Assembly (NCBI GenBank): GCA_949128115.1
Contig: OX421963.1
Coordinates: 38,609,979 to 38,673,978, forward strand
Direction: 5' to 3'
From: Anaspis maculata
Lineage: Eukaryota > Arthropoda > Insecta > Coleoptera > Scraptiidae
Length of the DNA stretch: 64,000 nucleotides
Position numbers and translations under genes: made by a program. Of this stretch, positions 22,505-33,859 are shown in pieces (positions within the stretch are counted from its first letter, which is position 1; every line of letters begins with the position of its first letter). The notes beneath the pieces were generated by a model, which was given only the letters and a program-made list of their open reading frames with translations, was not told the origin of the DNA and ran no database searches.

Positions 22505-23724
22505 TACAGGGTGGCCCAACGAAAACAGAACAGAGGGGTTTTCGGGCATTTCACCGTATTATTTTGACATGGGGACATCTGAAACATACATTGACGAATT
22601 TATATCTTTACCCCCTCACCCCCACCCACCCCAACTTCAAAGTTTCAAATGACACCACCCACCTTGCGATTCATCAAATTAAAAAGGATTAAATTCTCTT
22701 TCTAAATAAAATATTTTTATAACTTCCAACCCCACCCCCTTTCTTCCTAAAATTGTCTGAATTTCCAATGTAATATTCTTGACCTCCTCATTCTCTTCAG
22801 TACAGTCAATGTCCTCCTGCACAGCATCGAGGGAGAAAATTTTCTGTGTAAAAAGTGCCACCCAAATTCACCCCTCACTTCCCCAACCCAACTTCAAAAT
22901 CTAAAATGACAGTTCCTACTTTGTGAAACATTAAATTGAAGGAAATTGTATTCTCTTCCTAAATTATATATTTTCAGAATTTTCAAAAAGCCATTTTCCC
23001 CCTAAAATACTCATAATGTTCAATTTATTAGGGGAAGGGTTGAAAATTCGAAAAAAATCGTTTTCAGAAAGAGAAATCAATTCCCTTTAATTCGATGTAT
23101 CACAAAGTAGGTGGTGTCTGTTAAATGAAGTTGGGGTGGGGGAGAGGAAAGGGGTGAATTTGGGTAGCACTTTTCTCCACCGAAAATTTTCTCCTTATGC
23201 CCGCTCTATGAAAATTCGCAACGCAACCGCAACGCAGAGCGCAACGTTTCTGATTGGCTCGCAAGGTATTCGCAAAGCCATCGCAACGACGCGAAAAGCT
23301 TGCGAGCCAATCAGAAACCTGCGTTGCGGCTGCGGTTGCGTTGCGTAATTTCATAGAGCGGCCTTTAGATGCTATTAAGGATAACGCTGATTAAATTGAA
23401 GAGAATTGAAGGATCGAGAATGGGAAATGGGACAGTCAGAGAAATTGAGGGAAATGAGGGGTGGGGTTAAAAATTTTGAAAATATTTTTTTCAGAAAGGT
23501 AATTTGATTCTCTTTAATTTGATGTATCGCAAAGTAGATGGTGTCATTCGAAATTCCGAAGTTGAGGTGGGTAGGGGTTAGGGGGCTGAAGATAGAAATT
23601 TGCCAATGTATGTTTCAGATGTACCCCTCGATAAAAAGAATCGACCTGTCTCAGCTTTTTTTAAAAAAAATGAAGTGAAATGTCCGAGAACCCCTCTGTT
23701 CTGTTTTTGTTGGGCCACCCTGTA
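22505..23724. mobile_element. Foldback element family C, copy 2
   Basis: Ends TACAGGGTGGCCCAACGAAA and the complement ending TTGGGCCACCCTGTA. The arms match copy 1 (7762-8793) closely, including GTTTCAGATGT and AAAGTGCCACCCAAATTCAC. It carries its own insertion of 167 bp at 23198-23364 and lies inside the right direct repeat of the solo LTR, so it arrived after the LTR. Confidence 0.85.
23198..23364. mobile_element. Short MITE with TTA target duplication (PIF/Harbinger-like)
   Basis: 167 bp flanked by TTA on both sides (23195-23197 and 23365-23367). The uninterrupted sequence CTCCTTAGATGCTAT is inferred from the arm of C copy 1, confirming a 3-bp duplication. Ends read GCCCGCTCTATGAAAATTCG and the complement of GGCCGCTCTATGAAATTACG; both arms carry CGCAACGCAACCGC. 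A TWA duplication is typical of PIF/Harbinger MITEs. Confidence 0.85.
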
Positions 23725-23749
23725 TAGATACGATTTTGATTTCACGTAC
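23721..23749. repeat. Right direct repeat flanking the LTR, second half
   Basis: TAGATACGATTTTGATTTCA followed by CGTAC completes the copy of the 60-bp repeat begun at 22474. Confidence 0.8.
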
Positions 23750-24408
23750 AATCATTTTCTCATTCCATCAAATAGAATTTGACCCCAGAACCCAGAAGAG
23801 AAATCAAAAACTTGTTATGTACCCAAAAAAATCAATATCCAATCCGATTGCCTTAGTTTGCGGTCTCAGAAGTATGCATTTCAAGGCCAAAGCGATATGT
23901 GGAATCCACTCAAGAACATGAAGAAATGTTTAAAAAAATAATTGGCTTTTTTTTTGCAGATATTGGGGGTCAAAGAGTGAGACTTCGCCCCCTTTATTTT
24001 AGTTGGATGTTCAAAATGATCCTATGGAACTGTTTGTGATAGACTAATCAGTAAAAATTAATAACTTGGAGGTGTGCACTGAATTTCTGTTTATACGACA
24101 CAAGGTGAGTGAGAGTAAATTCCATTATCCCCTAAAATAATTTAAAAGAAGAAACTTCTCGTTTCCATAGAAAATTGATAGTTAGGTTTTTGAAGAAAAA
24201 TGAATTTTTGAAATTTATGAATCACCCTGTACATCATATTGAATACAAGTTTAGTGCACACTGTGGAAACTGACTAGGACCACGTATCGTAGTCGCGGTT
24301 CGAAACTGCCCGTGTAAATGTTCCTATTTACTCCAATTGAGTCATTACTGATTTGCCAGTATTTTAGGAAATTCTCCAGTCTCAGCTTATAAATGATTTT
24401 CTTTCAAA
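23750..24408. other. Downstream flank of the UGT gene
   Basis: This is the expected 3' untranslated and intergenic region of the minus-strand UGT gene. No canonical AATAAA appears close after the stop on the minus strand; the nearest is near 23993, about 400 bp away, so the 3' end is uncertain. Confidence 0.4.
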
Positions 24409-26219
24409 TTATTGCGTTTTGAGCTTATTTTTCCCCCTGACAAGAGCTTTCCAAGACTTGAAAAATAGTATAACAATTCCTAGCATAACTAGAGATAAAA
24501 ATGCAAAAATGTCAGCATTAGATGATTTGATCCAAGACATGTCTCTGGCTGGAGAATTCAAAAAACCAGCTCCGTTATGCTTCGCTGCATACTCCACCCA
24601 AAATATTCCTTTCTCCAAAGGTGTTGATGGTTGATCCCTGTATCTCTCTGAAGTCACTCTCATTGTGTCCTTGTACCTACAAAGTCATCAAAATCTATCG
24701 GTTTTAGGTCTCATCCAGATCTTGAAACACTTACAGAGGATTCTTCAAAACCTCTTTGAGTTTACGCGACACATAATCAGCGGTGATGAGTTCAAGATCC
24801 AATATAATTCCAAGGTTTTTCTTTTCAATTGCTTTTGCGTTGAGAATTTGGTCCAGCACGAACGGTACAACTATCATGGGTTTTCCATGGTATATAGCCT
24901 CCTGCGTGCTAAGAGTTCCTCCGTGACCAATGAAGAGTTTAACATTTGCATGTCCTGAAAACCAAGGATGAAAACAAATAAGAACCATAGTAAAACAAGC
25001 ACGGATAGGTACAAACCTAATAGGTCATTTTGAGGCAAGAACTTCCTAACGATAACGTTTTTGGGCAAGTTTTTAATTTCGCTTTCAAATTTCCATATCA
25101 CTAGTTCTTTCAGTTTACTGAAAGCTTCAAGCAGTGCTCTTTGTTTAGCTTTTGGTAGTTTATCTGACATAAAATTGGTACCCAGTGAAAACACGATGGC
25201 GCCATTTTTCGCGTTATCCAGTAAACCTCGCAGATCTTCAGGCAGCTGTTTTGGTTTCATAGCGTGAAGTCCTCCAACTGCTATAATATTAGGGGTTAAA
25301 GGCTGAGGCACGTCCAAAATCGGATCGGTATTGGACAAAACTATCGTAATATGTCTTTCGAGTTGTCTCCAATCGGCTTTGAGGTCACTAAAGGTCTCTC
25401 TGGCTATTTTATTGTACTGGTTGTATTCTTGTACTTCCCTCAGAAAAATGTCGTAAACAGTGAAGAACCAGTTGCAAATTCGTTGCCAGAAATTCATTTC
25501 GTGGCTGTAGGGTAGGCTGTACCAAGGCAAATACGATGTATGTAAATGATTTCCAAAGTTGTAAGAAACGTATGGCGGGAGCAGGGAGCGTTCTACCAAT
25601 GGTAAGAGGCAAGGTCCTGCAGTGATGTCGGTGACAATTACGTCTATTTTGAAATCTTTTGGATAGTTCCATAGCTTTTCTAAACCTTTCGAGTTGTAGT
25701 ATTTGCGACATTGGTAGATGGACCAGTCTTGGAATATTGTGACAAGTCCGAAAGCGCTGAGATCCGTCATCCCATTGTAGTCAAAATCGTCGTGGATTTC
25801 GTCGTAGACTCCTAAAATTTAGTGAGATAAACAAAAAAAATATGAGGAATTTGATTGGTGATTGGATTTGTCGACAATTCGATCATAGAATAGGATAGGA
25901 TTTCCCACATTTTAGCAAAAATATTGCTGCAAGAAATCGTACTTTTGGCTTAACATGGAAGAAGAAAGCGTGTGATATTTGAAAATAATGCTAGGAGTTA
26001 CTTACCTTCCATTAAAATATATGAAAAGTTTTTTGTTGCAGGTGTTTTATCAACATCAGGTCCTATCATGGTCACATTATGACCTTTATCTGCTAATCCC
26101 AAGGCCAAGGCTCGGTTCCAAATGTGGTGGCTTGGAGATGCCACTCCCGATATATGCAGAATGTTTACACAAAACACATATTTGGTGATTAAAGTGAGTA
26201 GTAAGAGTTTGATGAACAT
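24409..26219 (-). CDS. UDP-glycosyltransferase (UGT), four coding exons
   Basis: This gene transfers a sugar from a UDP-sugar (UDP-glucose is usual in insects) to small lipophilic molecules and is expected in the ER lumen. Reading the minus strand, the exons are 26219-26006, 25811-25017, 24954-24735 and 24676-24409, with GT-AG introns of 194, 62 and 58 bp. Phases fit exactly and give 498 residues, close to the usual 500-530. Residues 1-17 form a signal peptide. PSHHI at 29-33 holds the catalytic-type His (His31). The UGT signature runs from FIGHGG (344-349) to the acceptor-loop DQ (371-372). IFAFLSLVMLGIVILFF (466-482) is the membrane anchor, and the tail ends KLKTQ, a KxKxx-type ER retrieval signal. 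The ATG lies 50 bp downstream of a TCAGT initiator-like site. No stop or frameshift is visible, so it looks functional. The substrate cannot be told. Confidence 0.93.
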
Positions 26220-26270
26220 TTTACTAGATAGTAGTATTCCTAGTATACAAGGTCTAAATTCTTACGTACT

Positions 26271-26275
26271 ACTGA
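26271..26275 (-). promoter_or_regulatory. Candidate initiator (TCAGT) for the UGT gene
   Basis: TCAGT on the minus strand about 50 bp upstream of the UGT ATG fits the arthropod initiator consensus. No TATA box is seen at -30. A five-base match is weak evidence. Confidence 0.2.
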
Positions 26276-26549
26276 TACTAGATTGGAGGACGCGAGTGTG
26301 AATTGATCTAAATTACAATTGGTTAAAATGAGGAGGTGTAAATAAATGGAACGTGAACTTGTCTAATATGACTTGATGTCATGGGGTCAGAATGTATGTG
26401 TAACTATTACATAAATCAATGAAATAAAATGCTGAAAATGACCACGTGTTTAAACTAAACATTTGAAGCACTGAAGCGACCTTCGAGGTCATTGGAAGGA
26501 TGTGAAATCTTTTTATTCCGAAACAATTTGGAAGTAATCTAAATATATC
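26276..26549. other. UGT upstream flank
   Basis: No further element recognised between the UGT start and the degraded D-type repeat. Confidence 0.4.
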
Positions 26550-26990
26550 GCATCGTCTGATCATTTGGAAACTATCCACCCCACTGATTGAACCCCACTG
26601 TTCCAAAAATGTCTACGTTGTTATCGTCAATACTGTTATCGTTACTGAAAAACCCCCACAGAAGAAAACCTGCCAATAACCTAGTAGTTAATGCAGGGCA
26701 AAAAAAAAACAAACTGGGCACTCAGATTACATTAGGAACGAGGGATGGGGTTGAAATAATAAAATATATTCTTTTCGAAAAAGAGAATTGAATTCTTGTT
26801 AATTTGATGTATCACAAAGTTGGTGATGCCATTTAAAATTTCAAAGTCGTGGTGTGTGAGGGCGAAGAAGTTGAAGATAGAAATTCGCCAATGTATAATG
26901 TAAATGTATGTTTTAGATGTCCCCCTCGATATAAAGGTCGACCTGTTTTTGCTCAAAGAAATATTTGCTAGGAGTCGGGAGAACATGGTA
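26550..26990. mobile_element. Degraded family D fragment
   Basis: The left edge reads CTGATCATTTGGAAACTATCCACC, matching the D terminus, and the right part (TGTATGTTTTAGATGTCCCC, GCTAGGAGTCGGGAGA) matches the inner right arm of D. Most of the interior is missing or replaced. Confidence 0.65.
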
Positions 26991-27223
26991 TGACCTTCTT
27001 GGAGAATGATGAAGTTCTTGTTCTTGCGATGTTCGTCTCTTCTGGCGATAGCTTTGGCTTCCTTTGGAGGTCTTGCATTGCAACGTTATAAAAGACGACG
27101 TCAGGATCATTCAATATGGTGTTTTTGTCTCCTGTTTGATTTGTTGTTGTTGAATTCTGTAAAACAGGTTATTTCTATTTCTGTTAATTTTAAATGAAAT
27201 CTATTTTATTGTCGACTTCAGCG

Positions 27224-27726
27224 TGTCTAACCGGCTGGCTTTCACGGCTATTCCGTGCATGCTAGTAATTACTGGATTCTTCCATCCATTAGATCGCAGT
27301 GTAGAAGTGCGGAGCGATCTGGTGCATTCCAGAAGCATACGCGATTGGGAGACTTCAACGTTCGATCGAGACACATCTGTCCACTTTGGCGGAAGTGCAG
27401 ATTTCAGAACACACGGAAAGCACGCGAAAGGTGTGTGTGATTATTCAGGAGTGGTCTAGAAACCGCATATGCCAGGCCACTATGGAAATTGCTGGAAGAT
27501 GACAGAAAGTTCGGGAACACTATTCGGAGGCCTTATATAAGGCATCAACTGGCAGCTGACAGTCAGTATTGAACTGGAAGAGACAGCGAGCGAATAAGCG
27601 AGCAATAATCACAGTGATATTCCAAGTAGATAATTGTTGGCGTGTATCCATTGTAGTACGCAGAAATAAACAGTGTGTGTTTTAAATCGATCGTCTTAAT
27701 ATTATCCGTACGCAAAATACGTAACA
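27224..27726 (+). mobile_element. Solo LTR, copy 2 of the same family
   Basis: Starts near TGTCTAACCGG and ends near ACGTAACA. Shared with copy 1: TTCTTCCATCCATTAGATCG, TATATAAGGCATCAA at 27534, and TAATTGTTGGCGTGTAT. AATAAA at 27665 is a good polyadenylation signal. It is about 40 bp longer than copy 1 at the 3' end. No matching target duplication is visible, so the ends are approximate. Confidence 0.65.
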
Positions 27727-28037
27727 ATATCAACTCTTCTATAAAAAAAAAATATTTAGTATGGCAGTTTTTTTTCTATGTGTGGCATGAACTTTTCTAC
27801 GTTGGATGTTCTCAATAGTTCCTACTTCCGATTTCTGATACTCCGCTTGGCGGGACGCTTTGATATTATATTATTATGTCCTCCCAAAAGTTTCGACCAT
27901 TTTTGTTTCTAGGTGGAAGTCCATCTCATGAATCAAAGATAGATCCGAAATACCTACTTAACGTGATACTGGTCGCACTTACTTGTGTTGCCTACTCGGT
28001 TGCCTTGTAATTACCATTGCTGAAGTTGATGACTTCT
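27727..28037. other. Unassigned sequence
   Basis: No gene or paired repeat seen. Confidence 0.4.
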
Positions 28038-28111
28038 GGGCCCTATTTTTGGAAACGATAAGAACGTGATGTGAGATGTGATCCGTTCCCCGTTTCCAAA
28101 AATAGGGTCCC
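28038..28111. mobile_element. Mini-hairpin repeat (family T)
   Basis: 74-bp hairpin: GGGCCCTATTTTTGGAAACG on the left and CGTTTCCAAAAATAGGGTCC on the right. Confidence 0.7.
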
Positions 28112-28378
28112 TGGAAAGAATACTAGGTTACTAGGTTAAAATAATATTCTTTTGGAATAGGTCATTACTCCATGATGCAACGGGTCCTTGTTTTCTTCGA
28201 TGGATCAAATTCTCCTATTGAGTTTCTTCTTCGTAATGTTGCCCGTAACGTAACTATTTTATAATAGAGAATATAGTCACTTATTGACCTATTGATATTT
28301 CCATTTAACTATTATTCATGTTCGTGAAATGTTGATAAAATATTTCCGATGCATATCCTCCCTACATTAATATTTTTG

Positions 28379-28419
<41 letters not shown>

Positions 28420-31100
28420 TGTCCACGGCAATTTAACGCCACACTCGCGCAATTGGCATTTCAAAAACGCATAAGTATACAGTTAATTTAAAGTTCCTTT
28501 TTCGATTCGTGAACATGTAGGCCGCAGCTCGAGATCGAGAAGTTATTTTATGGTTGGCGAAGTCATACTCTGCTGGATGTTAGACTCCCGAATTTGCATT
28601 GTTTCTGACAATTGTCTTGTATTGAACTTGGAATACTTAATTGTTTTCATCTGATAAAAGAGTTACGGTTATAACGTGAGGTTGGTTTTGAACGAACGGG
28701 ATCCTAGTGCAATAATAATTTTGCAACAATCATGGATGATGGTACTTTCTGGTGACTTGGTTTTAATGGGCGAAGTAGTGAAACTTTGCTAGTCCGTGGT
28801 GAAACTGCGTTCTTGAACCGTGCATTCGGCCATGCATTCATGCAAGTTTCAAGTTCAAGTTTCCTGGTCGGCACAGTCACCAAAAAATAAATAATTTATG
28901 TTGGTTCTAGGATAATCTACGGTTTATCCTTCAATTATTCATGGATTTGCAAATAATAATTGTGTAATAAAGTACCAGCTCTCCCAATAGGTAACTAGGC
29001 CACGATTGTGTTCTTCCTAGGGCGGCAGTGGCTGAGGCTATCTGATCATGTAAAAGTCTTTCTCAGCTGTATTCAATGCGGATGCAATAGTAATTATTTA
29101 GACAAAACGAGAGCCAAGACTAACTTGGGTTTATAAATGCCTTGCTTCACACTTAGAAGACAATACTAGAATAGTCGGAATTCCTTAACGCTTCAGTTGA
29201 TCTATGATGGCAGGAAAAGTAGGTACCTACATAGAAGGCCAGGAAATGAATTTAGCATAATGATTCTGCAGAGCGTGGTTATAATTATTAAGTCACTGGG
29301 TTTATTATGTGCCGGCGGTGAAAAAAAATGGTTCGTAATTTATTCAAGATCTACTCTATTAACGCGTGTGTAAAACTGAGTGCAATTAGTAAAAAGACAC
29401 CGAAGAGCAAATTTTTACAAACCGAGGTAAACCATGCTAACGGTTTTGTTCGTATCCGCTTGTTTCGTCACTCGTCAGATTTTTTTTTACTTGGTTAATT
29501 TCTCCCCTACTGAACAATTCTACTTTTCTGTACATAAAGCTGTCACAGAATCTGTGAGTCTTACTTATCTTAGTGAAAGCAATGGCCCCTACGTTAGGCG
29601 CCCAAATGTGACCGAGTAAAACGCAGTTACAGCGTGTCCGAACGAACGTGCCCTATGACTTAACCTACGTCACCCTATCTATCTTTAGTTTTAGTGGTTT
29701 GTTTTTAGTAGTTTAAAATACACCCAGCTACTTTTTCCAGCTCCACTGCTCCGTTCGAATAGTTGTGCCCACCTACTACTACAGTTACCGGCGTGGCATC
29801 TGCCCTGTTCCACAATAAATTCTACGGATTAGATCTTTCCGCTCGATATATTGCGGAATCACTCAGTAAAACATTTAAGCAACGACCGGCCATTTGTTGG
29901 CAGCAAATTATTGTTAAAATTGAACTCCGATGTTTTCATTAGGTAAGTGCCGCTTAGCACGAACTCGGAATAGGCATTGGAATTATTAGCGACCAACGAC
30001 CATAACAGTCCCACACGGGTAATGGACCATATAGTGGCGGTAGTTGATAGGTAAATAAATTCGAGCATTGGAAGAAGAGATTGCGGTAGTGATTGCAAGA
30101 ATGTTTTGTGTTTTCACGACTTTTAATGATTGGAGGTCGCACTGAGTTTTTATCAGTTAGTCCGAATTGGTAGGTACCTATTCGCTTTCGTTTTTGATTT
30201 GAATAAATAAAACTCAAGACCAAGTACATAGAATCAATGAGCCTTTTCGGCCTTCGCAAACTTCAAAAACTCTTCTGTCGGAGAAAGAGTGACTATACTC
30301 GTCGTGGTTCAAAACAATTAAGACTGACTTATGCCTTATATCAGAACACCATCACTATGAAGTGTAGGTACAAATTGTGTGCAGGTGACTACTGAAATTT
30401 TAAAACGAGAGAATAGTTGAACTTTGAAAAATGGAGAACTGCATTACACGTCGCTGTAACACAACAGGGTGAACTTTACCGAACAAGTGCGCAAGGAGCC
30501 GAAAGCAACTCGTGCTTCCTCCGAGCGGCTCGAATACAACTTGACTTTCACACCTAAAAGCAGTAGCGTCGAATGCGATGTTTTCCTCTCGAAAATATTT
30601 GAAATGGGGCCCTCGCCCCCCCGTAATGAAGCAAATTCACCTCCAGCACCAAAACGCAAATTTTTTACGCGCCGAGAACAAGAAATAGTTCGCAATGTGA
30701 CGAGGGAATTGAGTCAGCTTTTTCGCATTTCTGCATTTTTGCCCCCTCTTCACGACTCGCTTATGATTTTCCGCCCCCTTCCCACGTTCTTCGCCGCAAC
30801 GCTCCAAAAGTATGAGTCACTCTCAAGTAAACTTCTTAACAATGAAAGTGTTACAAAGCAAAAATTCACCCAATTTTGAACCGCTGTAACTTTTGATTGG
30901 CACAAACGATTCTGAATCTTTCCATTCATCATCATCATATTCATCATATTCTGATCCATAACTATGGCACGCGTCATGGGGCAGTGATGGGTATTTTTGA
31001 GTGAAATACACGGATTACTTTTAAACGAAACAATTTACTATTCTGTTCAGGAAATAAATCAACACGTGTTACACATTGCGTATTTTTAAGTCAAGTGATG
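28112..31100. other. Unassigned intergenic sequence with an (AAT)n microsatellite
   Basis: No gene recognised over 3 kb. An (AAT)n microsatellite lies at about 28380-28420. A short plus frame at 29434-29619 starts with a signal-peptide-like stretch but has no family motif. A 136-codon plus frame at 30469-30879 starts only at GTG; part of it (30832-30935) is a dispersed repeat with an inverted copy at 39066-39170, so I do not call it a gene. Confidence 0.4.
30832..30935. repeat. Dispersed repeat, copy 1
   Basis: Carries AATGAAAGTGTTACAAAGCA and AAAATTCACCCAATTTTGAA; an inverted copy with the same strings in complement lies at 39066-39170. Confidence 0.65.
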
Positions 31101-31758
31101 TATATCGTCCCTTGCCAAGCAAAGCAACGTAAGCGCCATTTTGGCGAAAATGAGTTTTTGGTCTTAATGGAAAGGTCTCACTGAGTCGCGTCTAATGAAC
31201 AAACCATGACAAGCACCAAAATATACTTAATTATTGAAAAAGCTGATTGAAGAATTCCATCGTAAGCGCCATAGTTTTGAATAAAATATCGCAAGCGACG
31301 AAAACATATCTTAGCACCGCTTCTTCCTTAGTATAATGTTGTACTTGGGTTTAGTTGAGTTTTACTTGAGTATTAATACAAGATAATGTATTAGGACACG
31401 GTTAGAATTTTGAAATGAGCAGCAATCAAACACTTGTTTATTGGCACTTACGATTCTTGGAAGAAAAAATACAATCAGGTTATGAGGGGGACAGTATCTT
31501 AAACGACAGCCAGAAAAACGTAAGCTCCACTGGGTTCTTAAAAACAGATGATAAGCGTATCGTAAGCGCCTTCTATTTTGGGTAATAGAAGAAATATTTT
31601 GTGAATATTGGTGGAATCAAGTATTGTACCTTGCATAACATGAAACGTACAAAATTAATACTTTTTTGTGAGCAATTTGCAATCAACACAATTTTTGTCT
31701 CTCCTGTAAAGTTGCTAAAATGTCGCTTACGTTGCTTTGCCTGGCAAGGGACGATATA
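31101..31758. mobile_element. Foldback element (family GG)
   Basis: 658-bp element with ends TATATCGTCCCTTGCCAAGC and the complement ending GGGACGATATA. GTAAGCGCCA-type motifs recur at intervals in the interior (31127, 31263, 31563), suggesting internal repeats. Non-coding. Confidence 0.8.
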
Positions 31759-32450
31759 TTGACATGACAAATGTGGCCTTGGCCGAAAAATTAGAACCCA
31801 GAGCCGTACAGGCCCGTTTGGCAAATTATTACAATATTATTACGTTCACTATTTTTAACAGTCTTAAGAGTCCTCTGTACACTCAGAGTGGCTCCAACTA
31901 AAATGCTTCTAAATCGAAGCCGGTGATTTTCTTTGAACTGGTATTTGGAGATTCCACTTCATATCTCTATATAAACATGTTAACGGAAAAAATCCGAGAA
32001 AAACCGATCACAGTCGAAGATAGTCAAATCTTACGCGCGCCACCCTAGGGCCTTTATTTGACTTGAAACAATAATCATTTTTTCAAGGTGGACTCTCAAC
32101 AGTATTCTGCACAATCGTACCGGGTGGTTTTTCAGTAAAAAAATTTCAGCTGAAGTTATAAAGCTCCAAATTTTTGAGCATTTTTTTAATAATTTTCACA
32201 GCCAAATAACTTTGATATTTTATTGAAAAATCACCCGGTACGTTGGTGCAGAATACTATAGAGAGTCCACCTTGGAAAAAGAATTTTTTTCCCAAGTCAA
32301 ATAAAGGCCCTAGGATGGCGCCCGTAAAATTTGACTATCTTTTTATGGAGATATGAAGTATAATCACCAAATACCAGTTGGGAGTGGATGACCGCCTTCG
32401 ATTTAGAGGCCTTTTAGTCGGAGTTACTTTAAGCCGAGGGGTCAACCACC

Positions 32451-32645
32451 AGTGGAAATCACTGTACATTTTCTTGGAAATACTATGGAAATACTTGGAA
32501 ATAGATGGAAATACTATGGAAATACTTGGAAATAGATGGAAATACTAAGGAAATACTTGGAAATAGATGGAAATACCATGGAAATACTTGGAAATACCTG
32601 GAAATACTTTGGAAATACTTGGAAATACTTTGGAAATATTCCATA
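32451..32645 (+). repeat. Left subterminal minisatellite of element A
   Basis: About 15-18 tandem copies of a 10-12 bp unit of the type GGAAATACTT / GGAAATACTA, beginning AGTGGAAATCACTGTACA. Confidence 0.85.
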
Positions 32646-32930
32646 TATACTTGGTCATAACTGCCGAAATTTGATTCCTAGTGAAGCCTGTGACAACTAG
32701 AACAGGTCTCTACGGTCGTTGTACTTATAAACTACTGGACAAATTAGTAGACGGTTTAAAAAAAAACGTCTGAATTTGAAGGCCAATAACTTTTGTGTGC
32801 ACATAAGGCGACTTTTAATTACGTTTCTTGAGTTGGTCAGTTCCATTTCTCTCTTAGACATAGGTATATCCCATGAAAGGAAACATCAAGAAACTCAAAA
32901 TGAAGTTTCTACAGGGTTATAATATGTATG

Positions 32931-33859
32931 TACAGGTGTCCGGGAATAAGTGTTACAAAACTTACAGGGACATAGAAAAACAAGAAATAAGGGGACTTTT
33001 GTTGATAAACATACCCTCGCAAATGTATAATAACGGAGATACAGGCCATCAAAGTTGTTTTTTGAAAACAGTTTTCTTTGCATAACTTTTGAACCGTTCA
33101 ACTGATTTCATTCAAATTCAAACCAAAGTTCACTAAAACAGGTTTTCATTGAACAATTATTACGAATTTCATCAAATATTTTTAGGGGCGAAAATAATAG
33201 GAGGTACCCCCTCCCCCCCTTTCCCCTAATTTTGAACCACCCTGAATATTCTTGGAAACGGTTTCAATTCTTGAATACTGCGTCCAATTCTCAGAGAAAA
33301 GTCACTTCTGCAAAATTTTAATTAGAGGCTTCATTTTGAGAATGTTTTTTTCTGAAAAACTCCATGTTTCTCAGCGAAAATGGCGATTTATCAACTTAAA
33401 ACACCCAGAAAACTTATTCCAGTTGACGAATCATGAGTTTTCTTGAATATTAATTTTTAGGCCCAGGAAAGTGGCGATTTGAGTGGCGATCCCAATATTT
33501 CAAACCCAAATATCTTAAAAACGAAGCCTCTTATCAAAATTTTGCAGAAGTAACTTTTTTCTTTAAATTAAACGTAAAATTCAAAAATAAAAACAATCTC
33601 CAAAAATATTCGGGGAGGTCAAAAATAGGGGCAAAAGGGGGAGGGCACCCCCTATTATCTTAGCCCCTAAAAATGCTTGATAAAATGTAGTATTATTGTT
33701 CAATAGAGACCTGTTTCGGTGAACTTTGGTTTGAATTTGACTGAAATCGGTTTGACGATTCAGATGTTATGCAAAAAAAAACTGTTAAGAAAAGTCCCCT
33801 TATTTTTCAAGTTTCTATCTCCCTGTGAGTTTTATAACACTTATTCCGGGACACCTGTA
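32931..33859. mobile_element. Foldback element family B, copy 1
   Basis: Ends TACAGGTGTCCGGGAATAAG and the complement ending ATTCCGGGACACCTGTA. Arms include GTTATGCAAAA / CATAACTTTTGAACCGTTCA and AAAATTTTGATNAGAGGCTT in inverse. Copies also at 35297-36323 and 44039-45074. Non-coding. Confidence 0.8.

Noticed and set aside
30469..30879. 136-codon plus-strand ORF, the longest single frame outside the UGT and FABP-like genes
   Set aside because: It starts only at GTG, has no motif I recognise, and its end overlaps a dispersed repeat also found inverted at 39066-39170.
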